Positions 46,616-59,834 of a stretch of 64,000 nucleotides of DNA are shown piece after piece. The translations under genes and the position numbers were made by a program. The DNA is from Taxillus chinensis (taxonomy: Eukaryota; Streptophyta; Magnoliopsida; Santalales; Loranthaceae): the NCBI GenBank assembly GCA_023512835.1, contig CM042091.1, positions 44,344,107 through 44,408,106 on the forward strand, read 5' to 3'. The notes beneath the pieces were generated by a model. It was not told the DNA's origin and searched no databases. It worked only from the letters and a program-made list of their open reading frames with translations. Every line of letters starts with the position of its first letter. The stretch's first letter is position 1.

Positions 46616-49600
46616 AATCCGTCTACTATGAAAATGTAAATTATTAATGTTGCTGCCTGCAATCGTTTGCATTGTATCATATAATGATTACTTGTACTTT
46701 CAATTGATCGATTTTACAGGCAAGAGAGGAAATGTCTCGAGAAAGAATTCGATATCTAGAAGCAATGGTACACTTTGTTGAATTTAGATGCTCAGTTTGC
46801 TACACGCAAAACTAGGGTCGATGACTCTTTAGCACCTCAACTTCATCTGTATTGATTTATGTGCAATCATTTACTGAAATGATAGGGTTAATGTAGGCCA
46901 TCTATTCTGAGGCAATTTCTATGGTGGAAGAGTATCAACAAGCTGTTTCAGCGGCTAATCTTGGAGGAATCCGAGACGTTCAGGGTCTATACCCGCAGCT
47001 CAATTTGCAGAACTCTCCTCGGGTATTTTCAAAATTAAAACTGAAACTCATTTTCTTACGTGCGATGTCTGGAATAATCAGTGAACAAAGTTGCATTCCT
47101 TTGACTCAGATCTAAGATTTCTAAGTACCTGTGGGACATTTTCTAAGATTTCATGTTTGTACACATTTCTCAATTTTATGAACTATACTAGTGTTTCTTT
47201 TTGTTTTAGTCGGGACATTATCCAAAATAGATTATATGCTTGTCGAGAACTCTATCTGAAATAGAAATAATGTAGATGTTTAAATTTTTTTTTTTGTTCA
47301 TTAAGTTTTTAATAAAACAAAATAAAAGCAAGACTTATATTGGAAAAATTTTAATAGACTCTGCTGCATAAGCTACAAATTCACTTTTTTTTTTTAATAC
47401 TCAATACTCAGATGGCGCTGACATTGAATTTTATTTGATTGAATTTATTCTTCAGCATTCTATGAAATTTGATATCTAATTCAAGGTTGTCAAAAGCATA
47501 AGGCGCGCTTGAGGCTCAAAGGGTACTCTATTGCTTTAAGCTTAAAGCGTAAAAGAAGTGATTGCTTTCGTGAAGTGAAGTGTATCTTATAGAAAAAATA
47601 TATTTAATTTAATATTCATAAATTATGATCCATCAAATAAAAATTGTGATCTTTCTAATGTCTATGGATCATGTTTCAAAATCATCAGAATTCTCATTTT
47701 CCTCTTCAAAGTCATGTTAATGCTTAATATTAATTTTCCTTGAGTTGACTTGGCTTGCTTCCTAGTAAATTTTGAGGGTTCTCTATCTCCAACTGCTCTA
47801 GCGACAACACCCCAAGTCTAGTCATCATACACATCACAAAAAACTTCATTTTCTGCATCTTCATCTTCACCATTTCCTACTCCCATTTTCCCAATCAGTC
47901 ACTCATTACTATCATCAATGTCTGTAAAAGCAATTGACATCCTTACAATCATATCGAGTCTTGAGTGTTTGATTGTACTTCACAAAAAACAAGTTGTTCA
48001 ATGTTTACATTTCCAACTTATTTCTTCTTTTGGTGTGAATCTATAACCATACAATGTATGAAGAGTAAGTAACTAAGAAAAATATCCATATTAGTTTAAT
48101 AAAATTACTAATTGTTAAATAATTTATAAGACCAAATTACTTGTTCAAAGACATTCTGATTGTGTTCACATCCAGAAGCACTGTATGTGAGACTAAGAAT
48201 ATTGCATGGCAATCGTTGCAAAGTAGAAACAGAGCTCCTGTATGTACCCCACCATTCAACTGCATATGAAATTTTAAAAATAATTTTTTTAAAAAGTTTA
48301 AAATTCAAATATAATACGAATTTTTATATTATAAAATAATTTTTTTTATTTGGAGCTTTTTTTTTTGTTTTTATAGCTAAATTAAAGCCAAAAATGCCTT
48401 TCGCCTTCTTATATATTGACAATTCATCCACAATCTTCATTTGTAAATTCTCATTTGAAACTAACTTTGATATGCAAGCTAAAAGGCCCTTTGTAACTTC
48501 CTCATCAAACTCCACATATGAATTAAGGGAGTGACCAGCAACATGCAGTGGATTGTAGAGTTGAACTTCTCATTGCTCATCAATAAGCTTGAAAACATAT
48601 ATATATATATCCTCGTTTCCATTGAATGAGCTTATGATAGTCTCCATAGCTTTATCCATGGCTTCATTTACATAGCCCATAATTGATTTTCTTTCATTAT
48701 CAACTGGTCACAGAACTCAAATTAAAGGGCTCATCACTTTAAGAATGTAGACAATATTATTCTAGAATGAAGGCATTAATATGACTTCTTTTGCATGCTT
48801 CTCCCTTGCCTCCTTTTGTCTTGTGCTTGAGGCCTATTCTTCAGGGAAAAAAATATGGATCTAAATGAGTTTTTGTGCTTGTGAATACTATCGAATGTGA
48901 GATAACATGTGTAAAATCTAGTTTTCTCTGCTTGAACTAGATGTACTTGTTTTGTAAACTTCCTCATCAAACTCAATACACTAGAATGATGATAAATATA
49001 ATCTGTCAAAAATATAGTTTTTTTCTAAAGTCCTCAATATCAAAGACATCTTATCATTATTTTTCAATATTAAGTCAATGCAATTTGTAACACATGATGT
49101 CTAATATATGCTGGGTCTCTTGGCTTCTAATAATTTACTGGCTAACTTAAAATTAGAGCCATTGTTAGTAATCACTAGCACCACATTTGCTTCTTCACGT
49201 ATTCAACAAATTAATGAAGTAATATAGACAATTTGTCAATTGTTTTTGAATATGCAGCTGCATTAACAGATTTCACAAACTTGGATCCAATGGGCAAGTT
49301 AACTAAGAAGTTGCTAATACTCTTACCTATCTTTCTAGTTCATCCATCAGCTATTATCGAGCACCCATACTTCTCCCACATGTCTTTATGAGACTTTAAC
49401 ATGTCTTTGGTATGAGAAACTTTTTTCTTCATACATTTCACTCTAACTTCATGTTTGCTCGAGGGCTTCAAATTTAGATCATATTGTGCAATGGCTTTGA
49501 TAGCACATTTGAAAGAATCCAATTAAGTGACATTAAAAGGTACACCAACTTGATACAAAAATCAAGCTATGTATTGAATAGTAATGTCCATTCCTTTCTT

Positions 49601-52600
49601 ATCAAGCTTTTCATCGGTCAGTGTTTACTTCAACCTTCTTTGCTTGTAGTATTCAACCACGATTTTAAGCTTTTTATAAATAAAAGAATTCATTGGACCC
49701 TTTTCACTAGCTATCTTTGGTTGTGGCACCAAAGGTTTTTTTTCGTGACTTCACATGCAACTCAACCTCTTCTGGCTCTAATATGTCGTCAATATCTTCA
49801 AATTTTTTCTTATTCATATGGCATTCAAGTTTCTTTCTCACATCTTCAGGACATTTAAAACACTTTTTGGCATTCTCGTTACCTCCAATTTGATGCAATT
49901 TTACTCCATTTATATATGCTTTCATTTGTAACTTTTCCACAAAATATACATCTCATGGCATTGATATTAGCTGGATTTTTTGAAATATTATCCTTCCAAG
50001 TAAGATCTATTTTGTTAATATTTGAACTAATCAAATGGCTTGAAGATGATGTAAATCTACTTCCACTTTCAACCTCCATATCACAATTTAATATTTGAAA
50101 CAAGTATATGGTACTAGATTGTTCACAGAAAGAGTTGAAACAATTTAATATCTAAAACAATGTACACCTACTACCTTTTATATTCTCATTTGTGCATAGT
50201 CGTAGACACTGGGCAACGAGGAAGAGATACATCGCTGAAGAAAGAGCTAAGTCGACTTGATCGTCTGGCTTCGGAGATGGCATCAATTGTTTGATTGCTT
50301 GTTTGAGATGGCATCGAAAATGACATTTGGAGATGAGGAGAGATCGTGGTCAATGGCCTATGAACCTCTCTTATTATTATTATTTTTAGACTTAAAAGAA
50401 GCGCAAATAGTGAACGCTTCTCGCCTTACCTACAAGAATACAAAGTGCGGCAAGGCGAGCGCTTTAGTGAAGGCACTATGCCTTGCCTCCTCTGAAGTGC
50501 TGGAAGCCCCTGGCACTGCACTTAAGCGCTGGGATGCTTGCTTTTGACAATGCTAATCTAATTATCTATTATAGATTAAGAGTGGTATTTATTTTTTGAT
50601 TAAAAATTTATACCACCTGATCTGTCTGTGCTTTCATATCTGACCTAGATTTATTGGAAACATATTGCTCCTATATTGATAGAATCTTGCTGATCTACGT
50701 AATAAGTTTTAGGTTTATGAGTCTCTAGAGCAACGGCTGGTTGTGGCAGAAGCAACTCAAAGATTGAGGCTCCCCTTGATTTCAAAGGATGGTGAAATTC
50801 ACGAGGAAGATATAGAAAAATATAGTATGACAAGGAGCTCCTTTGATAGCACATGTACCAGTTTCACCATCAACTCAAGTTCTAACTCAACAACTTATAC
50901 AAGTAGCTCTGCAATCAGCGGCAAAGTTATGGCAAATAATGCTGCCTCTCTTGCATCTACAGATACATTGGAAGCTGGAGTTGGTGGTGTTCCAAATCGA
51001 TTCCTTGGAATAACGCCGGGGTATTTATGGAAATCCCAGATCCAACAGGCACCAACATCCATGGTATGGTATCCCTATTGGCAGTGGAACTGGAAAAGTG
51101 TTTAATTACTTTTAGTTTTTTTGTAAAATTTTAATTTTTTTGTGGCTAGCAAACTTTTGGGTTTTTTTTGTGGCTAATTGTAGGACACAACAGACTACCA
51201 AAAGTCAATTTCCCAGGAGATTGAAGCTCGTTTAAAAGCCAAATGTGATAGGATAACTGATGCCTTTGTAATGGATGACTTCGGTGAGTCTAATCTGTTG
51301 CTGTCCTTCCCTCTCTTCAAACAAACATCCAAACAAAATTGTCCATTCTCCATTTGTTTTCCCATTTAATAATAGGTATTTTGCAGTCTATATTTGTAGT
51401 GGGTCCTAGGTGGAAAGTATTTTCTAAAAGATGGGTCATAACCCAAGTATTTTCTATTCCTTTGGTGTTTAGATTCTTCAGCTCTTAATCAAAACTCAAG
51501 TTCGAGGCTCTCTGAAAGGTACGAGTCATGTTCTGCATCTGCAGTGATTGACTATTGATGCAACAAAAAAACAATTTAATACTCAAAACTATAACTTGTA
51601 ATGAGACATTAACATCTGCCTTGTTCCACTCTTTTTTACTGTAAGTTTTCAGGGTAAAATTGGTTATTGAGGAGATTGAAAGAGAAGATGCAGCTCTGCA
51701 GGAGGACCTGTATTCCGCTGATAGAAAGTTTGCTGAATATTACAATGTATTGCCAATTATTATTCTCATTTTTTGCTTCTAAGGCAACCTTTAATGCTGC
51801 TGATAAGTGTTACTGTTCCTCGTGATAATGTGACTAGTAACCATTTCTTGTGGCTAGGTCTTAGAGCAGATAATTGGTGTGCTTATTAAGCTTGTCAAAG
51901 ATTTAAAGCTGCAGCATCAACACAAATATGTAATACTGCCTCTCTCAAGCTTCCATATTGCTAGACATAATTTCTTTAATCTTCTATTGATCTCTACCTT
52001 TTCTTTTCTTTGAGTTGTTCAAATTTAGTCTGTGTCTTACAGGATGAACTCCAAAAGACTTGGCTGTGCAGACGTTGTGAAACCATGAATGCAAAACTGA
52101 GGTTTTGTTTGCTATCTTTTATTCTTTCCAAATGTTTCTTTGTTTTGTTCATTTTACCCTGTAATTCATCTCAATTTCTTTTGTCCATTTAGACGCACTT
52201 AATCCTAATTAATTGCAACTACATTGAATAATCGTGTCAATAAGCTTTATATTCATTTCTACTGTGAATTCTGATTTTTTGTGATGGTTATTTCTTATGT
52301 TAGGGTTTTGGAGCATGTTCTTTTGCTCGAAACATACACTAAAGATTCAATACCAGCCCTGCATAAAATCAGGTACTTGAAGTTTTGCAGTTTGTGACAT
52401 TATACTGTATTCATTGATGAATTTAAGACACGGTCTACTTTTTCTGTTTCCAGAAACTATCTTCTCGAAGCTACAGAAGAGGCTTCAGTTGCATATAATA
52501 AAGCGGTGTGTTCCTCTAATATTGATTTTCTTGGTTTCTCTCTTCATTTTTGTGTATGGAGTCTCCATGTGTAGGAATGAGGGAACCCTGTAATAGTTAC

Positions 52601-53142
52601 AAGTTTTGCCTAAGAATTCATTTCTGTCTTTGGTTAATTCAGCAATGAGATTCTTAGGTTATCAAATCAATCCAACCAAAATCGCTGGTTCAACCTGTTC
52701 AACTATATTTCTAGTTAAGATTATTAGTTCTGGTTTCAATTTTGGTATGTGAAATTGGTTTCTGGTCTTTAGAGAATGTGGTGTGGGTGGGGGGTTATTC
52801 TGGTTTCTGTATTTCTCCATGTTATTCACGTGTGCACCGATGAGCATTGTGTTCGAAATTTAAGCGTTCAAGTTTAACCAGGTCACACGCCTACGTGAGT
52901 ATCAAGGTGTAGATCCTCACTTCGATGCAATCGCAAGGCAATACCATGATGTTCTTAAGGTAGTTTGTCCGCGATTGTTTTTATTCTGCTTATGTGGATT
53001 TGCTTCAGAGTATGGTGGTAATGCTTGTTGGCTCACAGCTTCTAACTTCGTATTCTCTGGGCAGAAATTGGAGAATATGCAATGGACGATTCACCAAGTT
53101 GAAATGGACCTGAAACGGATACCGGATCACCCAAACTCGTAA
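46416..53142 (+). CDS. AUG4: AUGMIN / HAUS complex subunit 4
   Basis: It is a subunit of the eight-part augmin complex, which recruits gamma-tubulin to existing microtubules and so builds branched arrays in the spindle, phragmoplast and cortex. Thirteen coding exons give 1,317 nt (438 codons plus TAA), all GT..AG with consistent phases: 46,416-46,559; 46,720-46,767; 46,897-47,022; 50,713-51,063; 51,184-51,283; 51,473-51,518; 51,653-51,746; 51,858-51,929; 52,043-52,101; 52,304-52,372; 52,454-52,505; 52,882-52,959; 53,065-53,142. Family blocks: QNLPADVTQLIDQLDRHC, GSLVSKSVYYDL (exon 1), MVEEYQQAVSAANLGGIRDV (exon 3), RLPLISKDGEIHEEDIEK (exon 4), and long helical, probably coiled-coil, exons 7-13. 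A serine-rich variable segment lies in exon 4. Intron 3 is 3.7 kb because of a hAT insertion. No defect was seen in the coding sequence. Confidence 0.94.
46567..46612 (+). repeat. (CT)n microsatellite at the AUG4 intron 1 donor
   Basis: About 23 CT units begin seven bases after the exon 1 end. Because it adjoins the 5' splice site, its length could affect splicing. Confidence 0.9.
47484..50552 (-). mobile_element. Decayed autonomous hAT transposon in AUG4 intron 3
   Basis: The ends share the inverted repeat TTGTCAAAAGCA (47,487-47,498 and, reversed, 50,539-50,550). Flanking 8-mers CTAATTCA and CTAATCTA match at 6 of 8 positions, a worn hAT-size duplication. On the minus strand a broken transposase is visible: BED-type zinc finger CIFCGKVTNESIYK (about 49,970-49,920), a DUF659-type core around SSKHEVRVKC and GCSIIADG (49,460-49,340) with remnants to 49,000, and the hAT C-terminal dimerisation block (AVEWWGTYRSSV and CNILSLTYSASGCEHNQNVF, 48,260-48,150). 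Stops and frameshifts abound. The element is about 3.07 kb, antisense to the host gene. Confidence 0.85.
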
Positions 53143-54465
53143 TGTTCCTCAATTTGCACCCACCTTGTTTGCAGTATTGTGGTCTAGCATCCTGTGATTC
53201 TCTGGCTTTTATCACGGAGTTTCTTGTAGGACAAGTAAAGGGTAAGAGAATCCTATGAATGTTATTTCTGTTGCGGGCTTGTTCTTTTTCTGAAATTGTT
53301 TGATTTATTTATGAGCCAATGAGAGATAACCACTACGTCTCTCACGAAACACGAAAGGTCCTGGATTCCATCAGTGGTGACCCTTCTTCATTAATATTAT
53401 TTTGTAAAGCAAACCTTCCAAGCACCAAATTTCCCTGAGATTTTCTTGTTTTTTTACTGGGATCGTAAGCTATATGTTACTATGGGCACAAATAACGACA
53501 ATACAAATCAAATTTTTATCTGACTTTCCCGTGCAGTAAAATTATTGGATTGGCTGAAAAAGGGAAATATAAACACTGCGGTTCAAAATATTACTGTTTC
53601 TGTGGATGTTTTCTTTCGCTTCTTTAATCATATTGATGGTTCTAAGGCGGAAGTATCAATTTAAGTAACCATGCATCATGCATGCGGGCCAATGTAGCTC
53701 GAAGTCACTATCCACATCTCAAATACATAATAATATCTATAGTATATAATAATAGGTGCAAAGTATTTTATACAAATAACATCACCAAATATTAATGTGC
53801 AACCATCCCAAAAATATACAGAGATTTGTACTTAATAGTTCAAGTTTTTTACATGAACCAAGCATGAGTAATGGATGTTCTCCGCTCCACTCTTTGGCCA
53901 TTTATTTATCACCAATATATCATCTTATGGCTGCTTTTTCTGATCATTTATGTTGCCTTGCTCATATCCGTCAAAGGCTTAATCCTATAATGTTTTTTTC
54001 CTGATGAAATTATGAACTGTAAAACAAAAAATTATTATATTCCTTTTTACATCAAATGTGAAAAGGATTCATTATCTTGAAGACTAACGTAGATTTCAAT
54101 ACCCTATACTATAATTGAACTTTTCCTCGAAATCAAAGTTTTTGGTTCATTTTTTAGGAAGGGATTTGTTTACGGCATGGATGCATGTGACCCTTTGATG
54201 GTCTAGCTAAGTTGTGGATGTAAATGACTTTAGTGCCCAAGCTTTGAAACTATACATAGGACTTTATCTAGTTTAACCATGTTGATGTGTGCGTTCTCGA
54301 TTGCAAAGCCATTGTTAAATTAATGTATTTAGTAATTGTTGAATTAATGTATTTACTTTGTATGAAGGCTATTGATGGTCTATAACTTATACTAATATTG
54401 TTTCCTTAAGATATATGATTTTGTGACTCGACATTTTCCCAATGCATATATTCCAGTATGTAACA
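53143..54465. other. AUG4 3' flank and intergenic DNA
   Basis: The 3' UTR probably reaches a few hundred bases beyond 53,142. No clear polyadenylation signal was fixed. Beyond about 53,650 the DNA is AT-rich with no recognisable gene or repeat end. Confidence 0.4.
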
Positions 54466-54903
54466 TCTAGGTGTGATTGAGACTTGAGAAAAGCTGGGAC
54501 ATGGGCTTTTGACTAAGCTAGCTATCTAGCGCTCGCCCCCTCTACAAATTGTGCAGGTATTGGCCATGGAGATTTGCTGAGGACTCCTGATATATGGTCT
54601 CGGGTCATTTTTTATTTATTCATTTTATTATTATTTTATTTTCTAGGCTACGACCCTTACTCCGATGTATTGGTTTTAGATTTGCTACTGGATTTATATT
54701 TTCATTCTATATATGGACTTTGTTATTATATGCATATAACGATATACAGAAAATACTAATATATAATAATACAAGTATTAGGTTTTTGGATAATACCACT
54801 ATATAGTCTATATCATGGTATTAGTCACTAATTCTTAAACTTGGGTGCAACTATGGGAAGTCACTTACCTAGTCTCATGGTTTTGAGATTTGGGGCTGCA
54901 ACG
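54466..54903 (+). mobile_element. Degenerate 3' portion of a Tekay-like LTR
   Basis: The order of landmarks matches 7,600-8,009: GTGATTGAGACTT, a CGCTCGCCCCCTC phrase, TTGTGCAGGTATTGGCC, CTGAGGACTCCTGATATATGGTCTCGGG (split across 54,573-54,605), TATTAGTCACTAA, then GGGAAGTCACTTACC and a worn final GATTTGGGGCTGCAAC. No 5' part or target duplication was found. Confidence 0.5.
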
Positions 54904-57176
54904 GAACATATGATCATTGCACGGAATAAAGTACTTGTTTTGATAATACCAAGTCTTTTATATCATCTAAGAATATTTGAATTTGATTATGTTGATGTAA
55001 ACACTATTATCTAACATGTATGCCGCAACATTACATTTAAAAACATAAATCTACTATTATTGAATGAGTGCATCCTTAAAGTCAATTTCAATTATATCTA
55101 CAAAGGATTTAGCTCCAACTAAGGCTATGTGTTTTTTGAAACTCTTTTGGATGAAGATGGATACTTTTATCAAATCCAATTATGATATATTTTTTGCTAT
55201 TTAAAACAATACCCAAAATGGCCTTTTAGACATCTTGAGGTCTCCTTTTAGAATAAATTGTTAGTGAAAAGTAAACATTAAAAAGTAAATGCAAGAATAA
55301 AAGAACACAACATATACGTGGTTCGGTCATTGACGTACTTCACAAATAGTAAGACTTCAACTTCTTTTGAGTTAATATACTATAATACATTGAGGCTACA
55401 ATTTGTTTCCCGCATCAATCTCTCTTTCTTTCTTTTCACTCTTTATAGTAAATGTAAAGCTAATACAATATCAAAAATATCATCTATTGTATTCATTTCT
55501 TTTCTTTGTCCAACCTTTACTTGCTTGTTGGATGTTTTACTTCATTCATACTTTGATCATAAAAAATATTAATCATTTCTCTTAAATGATAGAAAATGAA
55601 ATTGAAAGCCCAACACATTTGAAGTAGAAATAAAAAATTATGACTAAAACAATTTCAGCCATAAAAAGTCAAACTTGATTAAAAGACGGTAAATACTCCT
55701 GGTTAAAGGGCCTAAAAATGTGATTATGCAAACTTCTTAAGAATAAATTTATACTTGACTGGGGAGCTTCCGAAATCATCCATGCAAAATGTTATAATTA
55801 GGCATCTTGGATAAGGACGAAAGGGCAATTAAAAGTATAATAAAAAAAGAGGGAGTGAGAGTTATAAAGACTTTGGTTCGAGTTGGAGGGACTTCAATTT
55901 GAGATGAGGGACTTCTATTCGAGTTGGAAAGAATTCGGTTCGAGTTGGGGGGGACTTAGGTTCGAAATGAGATAATTCGAGTTTGAGATGCCACTGAATT
56001 TCGAGATCTCGAACCAAACTACATTAGTAGCTTCAAGATGAAGGACTTCAAAATCTTGAACCGAGCTTCTATCTCAAATCGAACTACATGATTACTTTAA
56101 GACATGACACTCTAAGTTTGAGATGACGAACTTTACTTCGAGATAAGGCCCTTGAATTTGAGATAGCAAACCAAAGTAAAGAGACTTAATTGAGGGATTC
56201 TAAAATTGGGATTTTATGATTTCAAACTTTATTACGAAATCGAGGTCTGGGAACTCAGATTTGGCCACTCCTTAACTCTTGTCAGCTCCTTGGGCCGTGA
56301 TTTTTTATGCCTGAAAATTGTATAATCTATGAAGCTTGATTTTTAGCGTCTTAGAGCTATATTTTTCAAATCTAGGATTTAGTAGCCTCCATAAATTAAA
56401 TATTGATTCTTCTTGACACCACATGAGAACTCCAAAGTAATGTAATTAATGCCTAGTAGCCTCTTGTTTCCAATATGTTAGTTGGTCTCCTCCTATCATC
56501 TATAAATAACAATTGTTTTCCATCTTCAAAGGAAGAGGCAACGAATAAAGAGAGGGCGCGACAAGTAGATTTTTGAGATGGAATTAGCCATATTTGGTGA
56601 GCAAAAAGAATCAGTTATTATTTCCTAACTACCATGTAGGTAGTTCCAACCTAAAAAAAGGCGGTAATCAAAGTGGGAGAACTCATTGTTATTACATCAA
56701 TAATTTTTGTTATTTTTATGTTTTATTTATTTTAATTTCATACACTATCAGCACACATACGTTTTTGTGAATTCCCTAAATGTTGTTTCCTATTCTTCTC
56801 TCTTTCTAAAATATAAATAAAATAAAGCCCATCCCTTTTCTAGAAAATATGAAAATAAAGGCTCAGATAGTCGTAGGGTTAAGAAATTCATGTTCATACC
56901 CTAGCTTTTTGGGCCAATATCATTATGGAAATATTTTCTTATCTTTGTCTGGTTTTTTCTTACATCCTAGCATGTTAAAACCTTTATCTAGTTTTTTAAA
57001 AATCTTTGTTATAAGGGACTTGGCTCCCACATCTCTTTTTCTAAATAAAATAAGTTGTTCCTTTAAAATAATAACAATAAAGAGAAAAATATAAAACAAA
57101 CAAACTCATTTACACTAAAACTAGATATTAATTTTGAGAATTATGAGAGTGCAAAAAATTTTCCCCGTTCCCCACA
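54904..57176. other. Degenerate AT-rich intergenic DNA with worn retroelement pieces
   Basis: A TATACGTGGTTCGGTC phrase near 55,312 is typical of certain plant LTRs. 55,860-56,170 contains an irregular GACTTCGNNTTNGAGATGAG / CGAGTTGG repeat series. A further segment (56,200-56,560) looks like LTR U3/leader. No gene and no matched ends were found. Confidence 0.4.
55860..56170 (+). repeat. Irregular GTTCGAGTTGG / TTTGAGATGAGG series
   Basis: Twelve or more imperfect units of about 18-26 bp, built around TTCGAG, TTTGAGAT and GGACTT. It resembles the variable arrays in the LTRs, but no anchor sequence was identified. Confidence 0.55.
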
Positions 57177-58573
57177 TGTAACTCTAAAACTCGCAAATTT
57201 TAATAAAATAATATTTACTATGATAAGAATAAAAAATTTGTGAAGAACCTTATAAATAAATAAATAAATAAATAAAGAAGAGAAAAACAGTTATTAAAGT
57301 AAACTAGTTGATAAAATAGTAACTAGCTGTTAAGAAGAAATAGCTGTTGGAATAGTTCTATTGGATAAATATCAAATGAATGATGTGATAAAGTTTATAG
57401 AAAGGAAGAAGGTTATAAGTATAGAAAGTAGTGAGAATATAAGATCAAACCCTCGGGTAAATATACAACCCAAAACGGCTACTATACGAGACGAAGGTTG
57501 TATTAAATATTTTAATGACATTGATTAATTATTTTAAATAGATTATTTTATAGATAAATACTAATTTAGTAAAAATATATCATCTATTTAAATTTAGCAT
57601 GCCAAAGAAAAGTAGCAAAAACGTTTTTATTAATACTCCATAACAATACTTATACTTAGAAAGGATAGATAAGTGCAGTTCTAGCAGTCATCTTTAAATA
57701 TTTATAGCTTTTTTATTTAGCTCCAAACAACTTGAAATATTCCAATGTGTTCAAACTTAGTTATCTAACTGTGGTAAAAATTTTAGCCGCATTTGATCAG
57801 CTCATTAGAAGAAACAATTTAAAAACCACACAAGGATTTAGTAGCACGCCCAGAATTTTCAGTTTCACTTCAAAACCAAAAACTTTTGATATACAAGTCT
57901 AATAGACTTGCAATTAGTCTCAAAATCTATATAATTAAGTTAGGAATCCATCCAATTTGGCCTTATTGATTTTAATTAAGAAAGTTATAGTCAAAAAAGC
58001 AGGCAATGCACTAATGTGACTTTTGTGATCAAAAGAACCTTCAAAGTCAAATAAATTCTAAAAATTCAAAAATGAGAAGAACAAAGGGGCTGTGTGGTAG
58101 ATAATAAGGGGATAAGAATCAAATGATTCGAAAAGGAAAAAATTTAGGGAATAAAATAAGATATTAGGACCAAAACATCACCTACCACTTACCATCCTTG
58201 CCCTATATAAGGAGTGTCTTGCCTTCCTTCTTAATGCACATGTTCCCTCAAGCCATACTACGAAATTCTCTCTACAAGCACTCACTCAAGCCCTTCTAAC
58301 ACCCAAAATACTCTACTCAAACCTTCTTTTGTTTTTGGTACTTACTAAGCGTCGAGGTTCTATGAAAGGTAATACTCAAGATTATGAAGTTATTTATTAT
58401 TTATATAAAATCTATATGGTTGGTTTTACCACCTCATATATACTATATACATGGTTGATTTTACCACCTAATATATATTATTTACATGGTTGGTTTTACC
58501 ACATCACATATGTTATTTATACGGTTGGTTATACCACCTCATATGTATTTATTACTATATGGTTGGCATTGTC
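57177..58573 (+). mobile_element. Truncated LTR of the 31,453-type family
   Basis: The start TGTAACTCTAAAACTCGCAAATTTT corresponds to TGTAAGACCCGCAAAATTTT at 31,453, allowing a small indel. Shared downstream landmarks include ATAGTAACTAGC, a TTATAAGTATAGAAAGTAGTGAG-like segment, a TATA box at 58,204 (CTATATAA), a CT-rich leader and an array at 58,410-58,565. It stops at 58,573 where another LTR begins. Confidence 0.75.
58410..58565 (+). repeat. About 45-49-bp tandem repeat (TGGTTGGTTTTACCACCTCA type)
   Basis: Four units with ATGGTTGGTTTTACCACCTC, then ATATAY, a TATTTA spacer. It occupies the position of the 115-bp array in the 31,453 LTR but is unrelated in unit sequence. Confidence 0.8.
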
Positions 58574-59153
58574 TGTCACGCCTTGGATTTTCGACCCGTA
58601 GAAACCGGTTAGTGAATCCTCATGCCCGCACCCGAAGGGACAAGGGGTTGGTGGTAACACCGAAAAAGGGACCTTAGCACAGGTGCCATCCCTAAACCAT
58701 ATCACACATATACAGAAATCTCATTTCAATCCACAGTATAAATACACATACATACATGTTTTATATCATAATTTTATAATCCAACAAAACAAACAAATAC
58801 ACACGGGATCTTTACCTCTGGTGAACCTCCTAGATCTTGTAAGCACTAGGAATAAACAAAGACAAGCACAATAGGATAGGTGAGCAACCACATCTCAGTA
58901 AGGATCATGTCTCCCCGACCCATCCCAACTCATAAACTAGTGTAGGCATGTACTTGTGTAATGTTACATATACATCACTAATTCAATCATGTATTCATGT
59001 AGTAAAATGTAAAGCAAGCCTCCCAGGTATCCCAAACATTTGCCCCTCAGGCACCGTGTTGCTCCCCCAAGCATAGTATTGCCTCTCAGACACAATATTG
59101 CCTTACAAGCACAATATTTTCTCTTAGGCTCTAAATAAATCTCACCTCTCAGG
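58574..59153 (-). mobile_element. LTR 3'-portion, minus orientation, truncated
   Basis: It starts TGTCACGCCTTGGATTTTCG on the plus strand, which is the 3' LTR end in reverse. GCCCGCACCCGAAGGGACAA and the later CTCAGTAAGGATCATG and CCTCAGGCACCGTG phrases match, inverted, the right part of the 37,553 family. It is cut at 59,153 by the next LTR. Confidence 0.7.
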
Positions 59154-59729
59154 TGTAAAGACCCGTATTTGGATAAGGCTGAGAGATAGCCTTTCTTTGA
59201 TGTTGAAAACATCTGGATGGTATTGTGGTCATCGATGTAAGCATGTTGACAATACTTGGACCCGATTTTGGGTCAGGGCCCCGACTGGGCTGAATGTTGA
59301 CTTTTCATAGGTTTATTGGTTGACCTTGCGTTTGAGTAGTAAATTGGGTTGGAAAACATCTAGATAGTGATGTACTCATCATTTCAAGTGTTTTGACTGT
59401 GGTTGAGCTCAATTTGGAGTTCGTGACCCCGAGAGTTCATTTATAATTTTTGGGTGTTTATTAATGAAGGAATATCCAGAAATATAAATAGGTGGAGGAA
59501 AGAGAGAACGCAATTGCGTTCGTTTGAGCTGTGCGTGGAGGAGAGCATGGGCTTGAGGAGCTTAGAGCTTAGAGCCATGGTTTGACAATTTGTGGCTATC
59601 CAATTCGTGATAATACTTCCAGGTTGGTGATACATGCATCCTAATGGGATTAGCATGCATGATTTGGGTGAAAATCATAGATTTGGTGATGAATCCTAGA
59701 ATTTGGGAAAGCTCGATTTTGTTTGTTAA
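59154..59729 (+). mobile_element. Tekay-like LTR 5'-portion, truncated
   Basis: It starts TGTAAAGACCCGTATTTGG and runs in the order of the 5,896 LTR through GGTTTATTGGTTGAC (59,310), a TATA box ATATAAATA (59,482), a leader and a donor-like CCAGGTTGGTG (59,620). It is interrupted at 59,730 by a family 3 LTR. Confidence 0.8.
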
Positions 59730-59834
59730 TGTGAGGACCCGTGTCCTAGTTCAGAGAGTTAGAGGTTGGGAGGTGCCTTATGGTGTTAAAATTCTAGTTT
59801 TTATGTATTTTTTGGTATGTTGGAGTGAGCAAAG

